64,000 nucleotides of DNA from Comamonas koreensis (GTDB taxonomy: Bacteria; Pseudomonadota; Gammaproteobacteria; Burkholderiales; Burkholderiaceae_C). The DNA lies in assembly GCF_021026195.1 (NCBI RefSeq), contig NZ_JAJNCT010000030.1, positions 62,001 through 126,000 on the forward strand, read 5' to 3'. Numbering within the stretch: the first letter of the stretch is position 1; each line of letters starts with the position of its first letter. Below are positions 10,101 to 16,704 of this stretch, piece by piece. Under the pieces are notes generated by a model, which made no database searches, was not told the origin of the DNA, and was given only the letters and a program-made list of their open reading frames with translations. The position numbers and the translations under genes are program-made.

Positions 10101-10744
10101 TCCTGGATCGTCTTCATGCCCGACCAGACGCCGGAGAAACGGCTCAGCGCAAAGGCATGCAGGCCCATATCCAGGATGTCCTGCACGCTGGAGGGGAAGA
10201 ACACCGGCGAGCCCACGGCCTTGAAGATGTGGTCGCTCTGGTGCGCCGCCGTCGAGGACTTGCTGATGTGGTCATCGCCGGCCAGCGCAATCACGCCGCC
10301 GTGCTTGGCCGTCCCCGCCATGTTGGCATGCTTGAACACGTCCACGCTGCGGTCCACACCCGGGCCCTTGCCGTACCAGATGCCGAAAACACCGTCGAAC
10401 TTCTTGCTCTGCGGGTACAGGTCGAGCTGCTGCGTGCCCCAGACGGCGGTGGCGCCCAGCTCTTCGTTGACGCCGGGCTGGAACTCGATGTTGTTTTCCT
10501 TGAGGTGTTTCTTGGCCGCCCACAGCGCCTGGTCGTAACCGCCCAGTGGCGATCCCCGGTAGCCGCTGATGAAACCTGCGGTGTTGAGGCCCTGCAAGGC
10601 ATCGCGCTGGCGCTGCAGCATGGGCAGGCGAACAAGGGCTTGCACCCCGCTCATGAAGGCACGGCCATGGGCCAGTGCGTATTTGTCGTCGAGCGTGACG
10701 GTTTCCAGCGCCTTGCGGATGTGGTCAGGCAATGAAGCATTCAT
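7145..10744 (-). CDS. Indolepyruvate ferredoxin oxidoreductase (IorA-IorB fusion)
   Basis: A 1199-residue 2-oxoacid:ferredoxin oxidoreductase of the long fused type. It oxidatively decarboxylates aryl-pyruvates such as indolepyruvate to acyl-CoA using thiamine diphosphate and iron-sulfur clusters. The N-terminal pyrimidine-binding region (GFISGYRGSPLGGYD), the central ThDP-binding domain (GIGCHYM, GGEGVTWVGQAPF, LGDGTYFHSG) and a ferredoxin-like segment (CEGCGDCSVQSNC, later CNKDFSCVKGFCP) are clear. These are followed by the gamma domain (VAGVGGTGVITIGSLLG). The chosen ATG has a perfect AAGGAGGTG site. The start codon overlaps the stop of an upstream mini-ORF (TGATG), and the whole start region is repeated twice more upstream. 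A divergent AsnC-type regulator suggests control by amino acids. Confidence 0.93.
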   Translation of the reverse strand: MNASLPDHIRKALETVTLDDKYALAHGRAFMSGVQALVRLPMLQRQRDALQGLNTAGFISGYRGSPLGGYDQALWAAKKHLKENNIEFQPGVNEELGATAVWGTQQLDLYPQSKKFDGVFGIWYGKGPGVDRSVDVFKHANMAGTAKHGGVIALAGDDHISKSSTAAHQSDHIFKAVGSPVFFPSSVQDILDMGLHAFALSRFSGVWSGMKTIQEIVESSASVSVDPDRVNIITPDDFVMPPGGLHIRWPDAPLEQEARLMDYKWYAALAYIRANKLNYNVISTANDRFGIIASGKAFNDTRQALIDLGLDDDTCRQLGIRLHKVNVVWPLEASITRDFAMGLQEILVVEEKRQMIEYQLKEELYNWRSDVRPHVLGKFDETDGDHSGGEWSVPNPSDHWLLRPKADLTPALIAQALAKRLKKLGVPDDIVRRMDARLQVIAAREQGLKDSKQESVDRLPWFCSGCPHNTSTRVPEGSRAVAGIGCHYMVNWMPDRNTSTFTQMGGEGVTWVGQAPFTTDQHIFSNLGDGTYFHSGLLAIRQSIASGVNITYKVLYNDAVAMTGGQRVGERPEGHSVLQIMTSLLSEGVKKLVIVSDEPEKYDGVQLGAGVTVHHRDELDRIQREFREIKGTTAIIYDQTCATEKRRRRKRGTLATPAKTVIINEAVCEGCGDCSVQSNCLSVEPVETDFGRKRKINQSTCNKDFSCVKGFCPSFVTIEGGQLKKAKKEKKGDMAKLPALPDPVLPVATQAWGIVVAGVGGTGVITIGSLLGMAAHLEGKGVVTQDAAGLAQKGGSTWSHIQIANSPNAIYTTKVDTAKADLVIGCDPIVAANKTTLAAMQQGRTFVALNTHGAPTAAFVHNPNWQFPEAGCESAILAAVGQEGVGMFDAEHIATQALGDSIYTNPLILGYAWQKGRVPLSHAALMRAMELNGVQVDNNKAAFEWGRQCAANLPQVQAMFAAQQVIQLVKKPSLQELVAKRVAFLTDYQDSAYAADYQAFVDKVHAAEAKLGSSTRLSQAVARYLFKLMAYKDEYEVARLHTTAEFSEKIASMFEGDYKIVHHLAPPTTAKRNDKGELVKKAYGGWMRKAFGVLAGLKGLRGGALDVFGRTEERRTERALIQEYRACIEELLQGLSAERLALAVEIASIPEDIRGYGHVKERHLAAARTKWQQLMARWHAPADAGGAAPVAPQPEPARV

Positions 10745-10899
10745 CACACACCTCCTTGGCAAACAAGCTCGTCGCCAAATACGCCACGTGCGGCTGCGCC
10801 GCCCGCTGCATTATTGTGTTGCAACCCGCGTTGCAGGTTGTCATCGAGCGTGACGGTTTCCAGCGCCTTGCGAACGGACTCGGGTAGTGAAGCGTTCAT
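10744..10899 (-). CDS. Mini-ORF 2 upstream of iorAB (51 aa, coupled)
   Basis: A 51-codon frame whose first ~20 residues (MNASLPESVRKALETVTLDD) copy the N-terminus of the oxidoreductase. The remaining 31 residues come from the duplicated leader. It has its own AAGGAGG site, and its TGA overlaps the iorAB ATG by one base (TGATG), the classic arrangement for translational coupling. It may be a leader peptide that feeds ribosomes to iorAB, or simply a duplication remnant. Confidence 0.4.
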   Translation of the reverse strand: MNASLPESVRKALETVTLDDNLQRGLQHNNAAGGAAARGVFGDELVCQGGV

Positions 10900-11054
10900 C
10901 ACACACCTCCTTGGCAAACAAGCTCGTCGCCAAATACGCCACGTGCGGCTGCGCCGCCCGCTGCATACTTGTGTTGCAACCTGCGTTGCAGGTTGTCCTC
11001 AAGCGTGACGGTTTCCAGCGCTTTGCGGACGGACTCGGGGAGTGAGGCATTCAT
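10899..11054 (-). CDS. Mini-ORF 1 upstream of iorAB (51 aa, coupled)
   Basis: The most upstream copy of the iorAB start, beginning MNASLPESVRKALETVTLED and ending in a TGA that overlaps the start of mini-ORF 2. Its ribosome-binding site (GGAGACAAGACG-ATG) differs from that of the other two copies, so the duplicated unit seems to end at this ATG and this is probably the ancestral upstream boundary. The two mini-proteins are almost identical except for a few substitutions. Confidence 0.4.
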   Translation of the reverse strand: MNASLPESVRKALETVTLEDNLQRRLQHKYAAGGAAARGVFGDELVCQGGV

Positions 11055-11195
11055 CGTCTTGTCTCCTGGGGAGAGCACCCGGTGGCCGCTTGTGGCAGGT
11101 CCGGGATTGTGGGGCGTTATAGGAATCTGGAACCAAGTCCAGCAGCCACGGCAAAACACCCTGGCTTTCATCGATGCAGTGTATGACGGGCAGCG

Positions 11196-11210
11196 AGAAT
11201 AAAGTATTCT
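11196..11210. promoter_or_regulatory. Candidate AsnC/Lrp operator
   Basis: AGAATA-AAG-TATTCT is a perfect inverted repeat in the gap between iorAB and the divergent AsnC-family gene, 58 bases before the regulator start. Its size and AT-rich centre fit Lrp/AsnC sites. Assignment rests on position and symmetry only. Confidence 0.4.
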
Positions 11211-11267
11211 TTTCCTTGCCGGGGTTTACCTAGTATTTGAAAGAATCTTGCTCAATAATGGCGATAA

Positions 11268-11765
11268 ATGAACCAAATTGACAAATTCGACTGGGCCATC
11301 CTCTACGAGCTGCAAAAAAACGCCCGTTTGACGAATGCCGAGCTGGCCCAGCGCGTGGGCCTGTCGGCCGCGCCCTGCTGGCGCCGGGTGCGTGCGCTCG
11401 AAGAGGCCGGCTACATCACCGGCTACCACGCGACCCTGGACCGCCACAAGCTCGGCCTGGGCGTGCTGGCCTTTGTGCGCGTCGATGCCGCGCAGAACAC
11501 GGCAGACATCACCTTGCGCATGGAAGAATCGATCCGCCTGCTGCCCGAGGTCACGTCCTGCCACTACATCAGCGGCGCGGGCACTTTCGAGCTGCAGGTG
11601 GTCGCCAAGGACCTGGAGAGCTTCTCCAGCTTTATCCGCAACGTGCTGCTGCACCTGCCCAACGTGAAAGACGTGCACACCACCTTCTCGCTGGGCGAGG
11701 TCAAATCCAGCAGCGCCCTGCCGCTGCCGATGACGGTCAACCCCAAGGGCACGCCTTCGCGTTGA
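11268..11765 (+). CDS. Lrp/AsnC family transcriptional regulator
   Basis: 165-residue regulator with an N-terminal winged helix-turn-helix (residues ~5-60, FDWAILYELQKNARLTNAEL, then SAAPCWRRVRALEE) and a C-terminal RAM ligand-binding domain (VTSCHYISGAGTFELQVVAKD). Members bind an amino acid as effector and form octamers. It is divergent from iorAB, so it most likely controls that gene and itself; an inverted repeat (11196-11210) in the shared region could be its site. The effector is probably an aromatic amino acid by context, which is inference. Confidence 0.92.
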   Translation: MNQIDKFDWAILYELQKNARLTNAELAQRVGLSAAPCWRRVRALEEAGYITGYHATLDRHKLGLGVLAFVRVDAAQNTADITLRMEESIRLLPEVTSCHYISGAGTFELQVVAKDLESFSSFIRNVLLHLPNVKDVHTTFSLGEVKSSSALPLPMTVNPKGTPSR

Positions 11766-11793
11766 TCCCTTTCCTATCCGAGTCGCCACCGTG

Positions 11794-11821
11794 CAAAAAG
11801 GCCAGCCTGGGGGCTGGCCTT
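11794..11821 (-). terminator. Terminator downstream of mltA
   Basis: AAGGCCAGCC and GGCTGGCCTT form a 10-bp stem with a 3-base loop. On the minus strand it is followed by five T, fitting mltA (stop at 11842). It may also stop the converging regulator transcript. Confidence 0.8.
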
Positions 11822-11841
11822 GGCGGCACCATCTCCGGAGA

Positions 11842-13056
11842 TCAGCGCTTGGCCACGCCCCTGGGCCACAGCACCCACAGGCGCAGCGGCTGCTTGACCC
11901 GGCCGGCAAAATCGCCCGCCTCGTGGCCCCAGCCGGCAAAGTAGTCGGCGCGCACGGCACCCAGGATGGCGCTGCCCGTGTCCTGCGCCATCACCAGACG
12001 GTTGAGCTGCACCGTGGGCCCGGTGGAAGACAGCCAGACGGGGGTGCCGTAGGGAATGCTGCCCCGGTCCACCGCAATCGATCGGCCCGGGGTCAGCGGC
12101 ACACCCTGGGCGCCATTGGGGCCAAACTCGGCATCCAGCGGCGACAGTGGCTCTTCCCTGAAGAACACATAGCGCGGGTTGCTCCAGAGCAGCTCATTGA
12201 CACGGGTCGGGTTGGCGGCAATCCAGGCCTTGATGCCCGGCCAGGTGGCATCGCGCACCAGACCCTGGTCCAGCAGCCACTTGCCAATGCTCTTGTAGGG
12301 GTGGTCATTGGTGGCGGCATAGGCCACGCGGATCAGGCGCACCGAGCCATCGGCCTCCTGGATGCGCACCCGGCCCGAGCCCTGGATATGCAGCACCATC
12401 GCATCGACGGGGTCGTTGACCCAGGCAATCACCTTGTCCTGCAGCTCGGCCTGCACCTGCGGCAGGGTCTCGATCTGCTGGCGGCTGAACCAGGGCTTGC
12501 GCGATCCCAGCGAGGCCGGCGAGCGGTACAGCGGGATCGAATAGCCATTGCCCGGCTGGCGCGTGCCATCGAGCATGGGCTCGAAATAGCTGGTCAGCAT
12601 GCCGTCGGGGTTGCCGTCGAGCGATTCGACCCGGTAGGGCTGAAAGCGCGACACCATCCAGGCGCGCTGCTCTTCGGTCGAAGCCAGGCTCATGCGCCGC
12701 ACCTCGGAGCAGAACTGCGCAAAGGGCACGGGCGGGCGGCTGCAGCTCTTGATCCAGGCGTTCCAGGCATCGGCCAGGTTGTCCTGCTCCAGACCGGGCA
12801 CCGACGACCAGTGCACCGGTATCCAGCGGCTCTTGGCCTGCTGGATCGCCGGGGGCAGCGGCTCGTTGGCATCGGGCGGCAGCACCTCAATGCTGCCCGA
12901 TACCGGCGGGCGGGTGGTCGGCGAAGACGGCTGGTCCAAAGGGACTTGGCTGGAGCAGGCGGCCAGAATTCCTACAATCGCAGCCATCGACAGCGTACGT
13001 AAGGAGCGGGTACCGATGGAACTGATATTGCTGGAAGCGCTATTGGCGTTGGTCAT
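11842..13056 (-). CDS. mltA: Membrane-bound lytic murein transglycosylase A (lipoprotein)
   Basis: MltA cleaves the glycan strands of peptidoglycan to 1,6-anhydro-muropeptides at the outer membrane. The protein has a lipoprotein signal (RSLRTLSMAAIVGILAAC, lipobox LAAC), the MltA domain (LDGTRQPGNGYSIPLYRSP) and the C-terminal 3D domain with the catalytic region (VFFREEPLSPLDAEFG, DRGSIPYGTPVWL, AQDTGSAILGAVRADYFAGWG). I chose the ATG at 13056 (404 residues). A TTG at 13119 would add 21 residues of poor signal-peptide character, and a shorter start cannot be excluded. The 5' end overlaps an opposite-strand small ORF. Confidence 0.93.
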   Translation of the reverse strand: MTNANSASSNISSIGTRSLRTLSMAAIVGILAACSSQVPLDQPSSPTTRPPVSGSIEVLPPDANEPLPPAIQQAKSRWIPVHWSSVPGLEQDNLADAWNAWIKSCSRPPVPFAQFCSEVRRMSLASTEEQRAWMVSRFQPYRVESLDGNPDGMLTSYFEPMLDGTRQPGNGYSIPLYRSPASLGSRKPWFSRQQIETLPQVQAELQDKVIAWVNDPVDAMVLHIQGSGRVRIQEADGSVRLIRVAYAATNDHPYKSIGKWLLDQGLVRDATWPGIKAWIAANPTRVNELLWSNPRYVFFREEPLSPLDAEFGPNGAQGVPLTPGRSIAVDRGSIPYGTPVWLSSTGPTVQLNRLVMAQDTGSAILGAVRADYFAGWGHEAGDFAGRVKQPLRLWVLWPRGVAKR

Positions 13057-13144
13057 ACTGGTGGCGATCGTCTGGTGGACGATGTTTGCCGGTCGCAAAA
13101 AAGGGGAAATCGTAAGCAAAGATGAGCAGCCCCCTCGCGACTAG
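13016..13144 (+). CDS. Small single-TM membrane protein (42 aa)
   Basis: A 42-codon frame with a strong ribosome-binding site (AAGGAG, 10 bases before ATG). It encodes a hydrophobic helix at residues ~3-24 (LILLEALLALVILVAIVWW), followed by a positively charged tail (FAGRKKGE) and an acidic end. The shape, one TM plus Lys/Arg on the cytoplasmic side, is that of a genuine bacterial small membrane protein. Its first 41 bases lie antisense to the mltA start. No function is known to me. Confidence 0.55.
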   Translation: MELILLEALLALVILVAIVWWTMFAGRKKGEIVSKDEQPPRD

Positions 13145-13295
13145 CTTGCGCAGATCGTAGGACATGGCCGCTCATTGCCGTCATTTTTACCATTTTTGAA
13201 CTTTGTCTCTGGCATTTGGCAGTTCTACTGCCCACAATTTGCATCCACGGCCTGCTCCATTTCAGGGGCGGCCCTTGCATCAGAGGAGTTCAAGC

Positions 13296-13946
13296 ATGCG
13301 TAAACAAATTCTAGTCTCTGCCGTTGCCAGTCTGGCCATTCTGAGCGGCTGCGCCAACATGTCCGATACCCAGCGCCAAACCGCCACCGGCGCTGGCGTG
13401 GGCGCACTGGGCGGTGCGGCCGTAGGCGCGATTGCCGGCGGCCATGCAGGCTCGGGCGCCGTCATCGGCGCGGGCATCGGCGCGCTGGGCACCTACATCT
13501 GGTCGCAGCACATGCAAAAGCAAAAGCAGGAGATGGAGCAGGCCACCCAGGGTACCGGTGTAGTAGTGACCCAGACGCCGGACAACCAGCTCAAGCTCGA
13601 TATCCCCAGCGACATCTCGTTCCAGACCAACCGCTCGGACATCCAGGGCAACTTCGCCCCCATCCTGGACCGCTTTGCCGAAGGCCTTCGCAACAACCCC
13701 AATGCCCAGGTGCGCATCATCGGCCACACCGACAGCACTGGCAACGACGGCATCAACGATCCGCTGTCGCTGGCCCGTGCCGAGAGCGCACGCAACTACC
13801 TGACGCAACGCGGCGTGAACGGCGCGCGCATCCAGGTGCAAGGCATGGGCTCGCGCCAGCCGGTTGCCAGCAATGACACGCCCGCCGGCCGCGCGCACAA
13901 CCGCCGCGTCGAGATCTATGTGGGTGAAGTGCAGCAAGGCCGCTAA
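13296..13946 (+). CDS. OmpA-family outer-membrane lipoprotein
   Basis: 216-residue protein with a lipoprotein signal peptide (MRKQILVSAVASLAILSGC, lipobox LSGC) and a glycine-zipper segment (residues ~40-75, GAGVGALGGAAVGAIAGG). The C-terminal OmpA peptidoglycan-binding domain (IIGHTDSTGND, LARAESARNYL, AHNRRVEIYV) anchors the envelope to meso-diaminopimelate. It resembles the YiaD/Pal-like class. The ATG at 13296 is preceded by AGAGGAG, and upstream in-frame starts lack a signal peptide. It is followed directly by a terminator, so it is monocistronic. Confidence 0.93.
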   Translation: MRKQILVSAVASLAILSGCANMSDTQRQTATGAGVGALGGAAVGAIAGGHAGSGAVIGAGIGALGTYIWSQHMQKQKQEMEQATQGTGVVVTQTPDNQLKLDIPSDISFQTNRSDIQGNFAPILDRFAEGLRNNPNAQVRIIGHTDSTGNDGINDPLSLARAESARNYLTQRGVNGARIQVQGMGSRQPVASNDTPAGRAHNRRVEIYVGEVQQGR

Positions 13947-13968
13947 CACCGGCCTTTGCAGAATGCAC

Positions 13969-14002
13969 AAAGGGCGCCCGTTCAAGGACTGGCGCCCTTT
14001 TT
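13969..14002 (+). terminator. Terminator of the OmpA-like gene
   Basis: AAAGGGCGCC (13969-13978) pairs with GGCGCCCTTT (13991-14000) and continues into a T-run. It lies 23 bases after the stop codon and just before the convergent response-regulator gene. Confidence 0.85.
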
Positions 14003-14027
14003 GCGGGCCTGCCGCCGGGCGGCGGCC

Positions 14028-14657
14028 TCAAGAAAGATCACGCAGCAGGTTGGCCAGCTCTACCGCCGATTTGACCTGCATCTTGTCGAACACTCGCGCG
14101 CGGTGTACTTCGACCGTGCGCACGCTGATGGTCAGCTCATCGGCAATCAGCTTGTTGGGCAGGCCATCGATCACCAGGCGCATGACGGCCTGCTCGCGGT
14201 CCGTCAGCTCAGCCACGCGCTCGCGCACGCCTTGCTGCGAGCGCAGGGTTTCCAGGTAAGCGCTCGATGCCTGCAGCGCATGCTCGATGCGGTCGACCAG
14301 CACATTGTCGGAAAACGGCTTTTCGCAAAAATCAAAGGCACCGCGCTTGACGGTGGCCACGGCGGTGGGCACATCGGCATGGCCGGTCAGGAAGATCACC
14401 GGCAAGGCAGCGATCACGTCCATCTCGACCAAGCGGTCAAACAGCGCCAGCCCGCTCATGCCGGGCATGCGCACATCCAACAGAGCGCAGGCCGGGTCCA
14501 CCTGCGGCGGGCGGCTGCGCAGCATGGCCTCAAAGGCTTCGGCCGAGGCAAAGCTCTCGCTCAGCAAGCGGCGCGAGCGCAGCATCCAGGCCAGCGCATC
14601 CCGCACCTCGGCATCATCATCGACGATATACACGGTCGCATTCACTAGCGGCTGCAT
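14028..14657 (-). CDS. FixJ/NarL-type response regulator
   Basis: 209-residue regulator. The receiver domain carries the acidic pocket (VYIVDDDAEV), the phospho-acceptor Asp in LLDVRMPGMSGL, the conserved Thr (FLTGHADV) and the switch Lys (CEKPF). A LuxR-type helix-turn-helix ends the protein (LTDREQAVMRLVIDGLPNK, ISVRTVEVHRARV). The start at 14657 (MQPLVNATVY) follows the kinase stop by 10 bases; a longer frame reaching into the kinase gene has no domain content. It forms a two-component pair with the gene upstream. This FixJ-like architecture is used for gas, carboxylate or redox responses; the target genes are not evident here. Confidence 0.92.
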   Translation of the reverse strand: MQPLVNATVYIVDDDAEVRDALAWMLRSRRLLSESFASAEAFEAMLRSRPPQVDPACALLDVRMPGMSGLALFDRLVEMDVIAALPVIFLTGHADVPTAVATVKRGAFDFCEKPFSDNVLVDRIEHALQASSAYLETLRSQQGVRERVAELTDREQAVMRLVIDGLPNKLIADELTISVRTVEVHRARVFDKMQVKSAVELANLLRDLS

Positions 14658-14667
14658 CTCTGAACTT

Positions 14668-16704
14668 TCAATCGTTGCGCCAGGTTGGCAGGGTAAAACT
14701 GAAGATGGTTCCACGGGGCTGGTTGGGCAGGTAGCGCAAATGGCTGCCATGCTGCTCCACGACGGTGCGGCACAGGCTCAGACCCAGCCCCATGCCTTCG
14801 TCCTTGGTGGTGAAGAACGGCGTATACAGACGCTCGGCTACCTCCTCCGTGATGCCCTCGCCCACATCGGCCACGACAAACTCCACCCAGGCCCGGCCAT
14901 CGTCACTGGGCGCCAGCCGCACCAGCATCTGCAGCACCCGGGGGTGCGTGCCGCCATAGTCCATGGCCTGCATGCCGTTGCGGCTGAGGTTGAGCAGCAC
15001 CTGCTCGACCATGGTCCGGTCACAGAAGACGGCCGGCAAGCCGGGCGCCAGCTCGGTGGCCACATCGACATAGAGTTTACGCGCCTGCAGCCGCACCAAG
15101 GGCAATACTGCGTCCATCAACTCGGAGGCCTGCACAAACTCGCGCGACTGGTCGCGCCGGCGCACAAAGCCATGCACGCTCTTGATGACCTTGCCTGCGC
15201 GTTCGGCCTGGAAGGCCATGCGCTGCACGGCCATGCGCACATCGGGCAGGTGCTCCTGCACCTCGCCCGGCGAGGCACCATCGGGCAGCAGGTTCATGAT
15301 GCCCGTCGCATAGCTGGAGATGGCGGCCAGCGGCTGGTTGAGCTCATGGCTCAGCAGCGAGGCCATCTCGCCCACCGTCGCCAGGCGTGCGGTGGCCTGC
15401 AGCCGCTCCTGCGAGGCGCGCGAGAGCTCCTCGACCCGGCGCTGCTCGCTCATGTCGACAAAGGCACTCATCCAGCCGGTGTGCATGCCAGCGGCATTGA
15501 TCAGCGGTGCCTCGAAAATCAGCACCGGAAAGCGCCGGCCTTCCTTGTGCATGAAGGTGGATTCGTAGCCTTCGCGCGGCGGCGGCAGATGGCCCGACAG
15601 GCGGATCTGCTGGCGGCGCGCGTATTCGGGCGCCATCTCGGGCGGCCAGTAAGGCGTGGCCTTGCTCGGGTCGAGAATCTCTTCGGCCGAGAACCCCACC
15701 ATCTCGCAAAACGCCGGGTTCACATAGGTGACCTTGCCATGCAGGTCGCGCGCGCGCAGCCCCGTCACCAGCGAGTCTTCCATCGCCTTGCGAAAGGCCA
15801 GCGCATCGCCCAGATCGCGCTCGGCCTTCAGGCGGCGGCGGTTGTCGCGCACCAGCACCACCAGCACGGTGATCAGCGCAATCGACATGCCGGTGACCAG
15901 GGCGGTGAGCACATTGGGGAAGACATTGGGCGCTGCATGCCAGCTGTCCACCCGCAGCATCAGCGCCACGCCGGGCAGATCAAGCAGCTGGTTGGAGGTG
16001 AACACCCGCGTGCCGCGACGGGGCGTGCTGACAATCGCCAGGCGCGTGCCATCGGTCTCGGTGAAGGACAGCTCATGGTTGCGGCGCAGGTTCTCGCTGA
16101 CCAGGTCCGACAGCACGTTCTGCAGGATGTAGGTGGCCACGGCAAAGCCGTGCAGTTGGTCGCCGGTGATCACCGGGACACACAGCTCCAGCAGCTCCAA
16201 CCCCGTGCCATTGCCCTGCGACAGAAAATAGCTGCCCGCATACGAGGCGGCGCCGGTGTTGCGGGCGCGCAGGCAGGCGGTATGGCTCTCGGTGTTCATA
16301 CCGGTGCGGTCGATGGCCGACCACTGCAGGTTCAGGTAGGGCGACTCCTCACTGGCCTCGATCTGCAGCTGCGGGTTGCGCCACTCGATATGGGCCAGGT
16401 CACGCTGGTTGCGCAAGATGGTCGCCGCTGTCGACTGCCAGGCCATGACATCGCTGTCGTAGCGCGGCATGCTGCGCAGGCGGTTGACGTTGTCGTTGAA
16501 ACGGCTGCGGATGTCGCCGACGGCATCCTGGGCCTCGCGGTCCAGGCGCTGCTGCACCTCGGAGATCTCATAGCGCCCAGCCAGCCAGACCTGGGTAACC
16601 AGGGTGCCCGCCACCAGCAGCACCAGCGCCGACCACAGCGACCAGCGCCGCCAGCTTTGGTGCCAGCGCTGCGCCAGGGTCTGCGCCCAATGCGCCATCA
16701 GCAT
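14668..16704 (-). CDS. PAS-containing sensor histidine kinase
   Basis: 678-residue membrane kinase. TM1 lies at about residues 23-42 and an extracytoplasmic sensor region at 43-270 includes two Cys (HTACLRARN, LELCVPV). TM2 is at about 272-288 and a cytoplasmic PAS domain at ~305-420 (VTYVNPAFCEMVGFS, FVDMSEQRRVEEL). The H-box SHELNQPLAAI (His ~453) and a full HATPase domain (NLSRNGMQAM, DVGEGI, DEGMGLGLSLC) follow. The architecture is DctB/FixL-like. ATG-CTG-ATG overlaps the nitrilase stop, so the start is at 16704 or 16698 and translation is coupled to that gene. The ligand is unknown. Confidence 0.92.
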   Translation of the reverse strand: MLMAHWAQTLAQRWHQSWRRWSLWSALVLLVAGTLVTQVWLAGRYEISEVQQRLDREAQDAVGDIRSRFNDNVNRLRSMPRYDSDVMAWQSTAATILRNQRDLAHIEWRNPQLQIEASEESPYLNLQWSAIDRTGMNTESHTACLRARNTGAASYAGSYFLSQGNGTGLELLELCVPVITGDQLHGFAVATYILQNVLSDLVSENLRRNHELSFTETDGTRLAIVSTPRRGTRVFTSNQLLDLPGVALMLRVDSWHAAPNVFPNVLTALVTGMSIALITVLVVLVRDNRRRLKAERDLGDALAFRKAMEDSLVTGLRARDLHGKVTYVNPAFCEMVGFSAEEILDPSKATPYWPPEMAPEYARRQQIRLSGHLPPPREGYESTFMHKEGRRFPVLIFEAPLINAAGMHTGWMSAFVDMSEQRRVEELSRASQERLQATARLATVGEMASLLSHELNQPLAAISSYATGIMNLLPDGASPGEVQEHLPDVRMAVQRMAFQAERAGKVIKSVHGFVRRRDQSREFVQASELMDAVLPLVRLQARKLYVDVATELAPGLPAVFCDRTMVEQVLLNLSRNGMQAMDYGGTHPRVLQMLVRLAPSDDGRAWVEFVVADVGEGITEEVAERLYTPFFTTKDEGMGLGLSLCRTVVEQHGSHLRYLPNQPRGTIFSFTLPTWRND

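Larger units (their letters stand above)
10686..11054 (-). repeat. Tandem triplication (155-bp period) of the iorAB start region
   Basis: The segment containing the iorAB start codon and first ~20 codons occurs three times at an exact 155-base spacing; the homologous GAGCGTGACGG blocks begin at 10691, 10846 and 11001. The two inner copies also share the AAGGAGGTGTGTG ribosome-binding site. Copies differ at several positions, so this is an old duplication and not an assembly collapse or echo. Because 155 is not a multiple of three, each upstream start reads 51 codons and ends in a TGA that overlaps the next ATG. Each inter-copy junction also contains a hairpin (CAACCTGC-GTT-GCAGGTTG at about 10978-10996; one mismatch in the other copy). 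Confidence 0.9.

Noticed and set aside
10686..11054. Repeats at 10.7-11.05 kb as a CRISPR-like array or assembly echo
   Set aside because: The unit is 155 bases, contains coding sequence and a Shine-Dalgarno, and copies differ by several substitutions, so it is neither a CRISPR array nor a duplicated read artefact.
13056..13119. Longer mltA start at TTG 13119
   Set aside because: It adds 21 residues that spoil a normal lipoprotein signal peptide and lie inside the opposite small ORF; no Shine-Dalgarno is evident.
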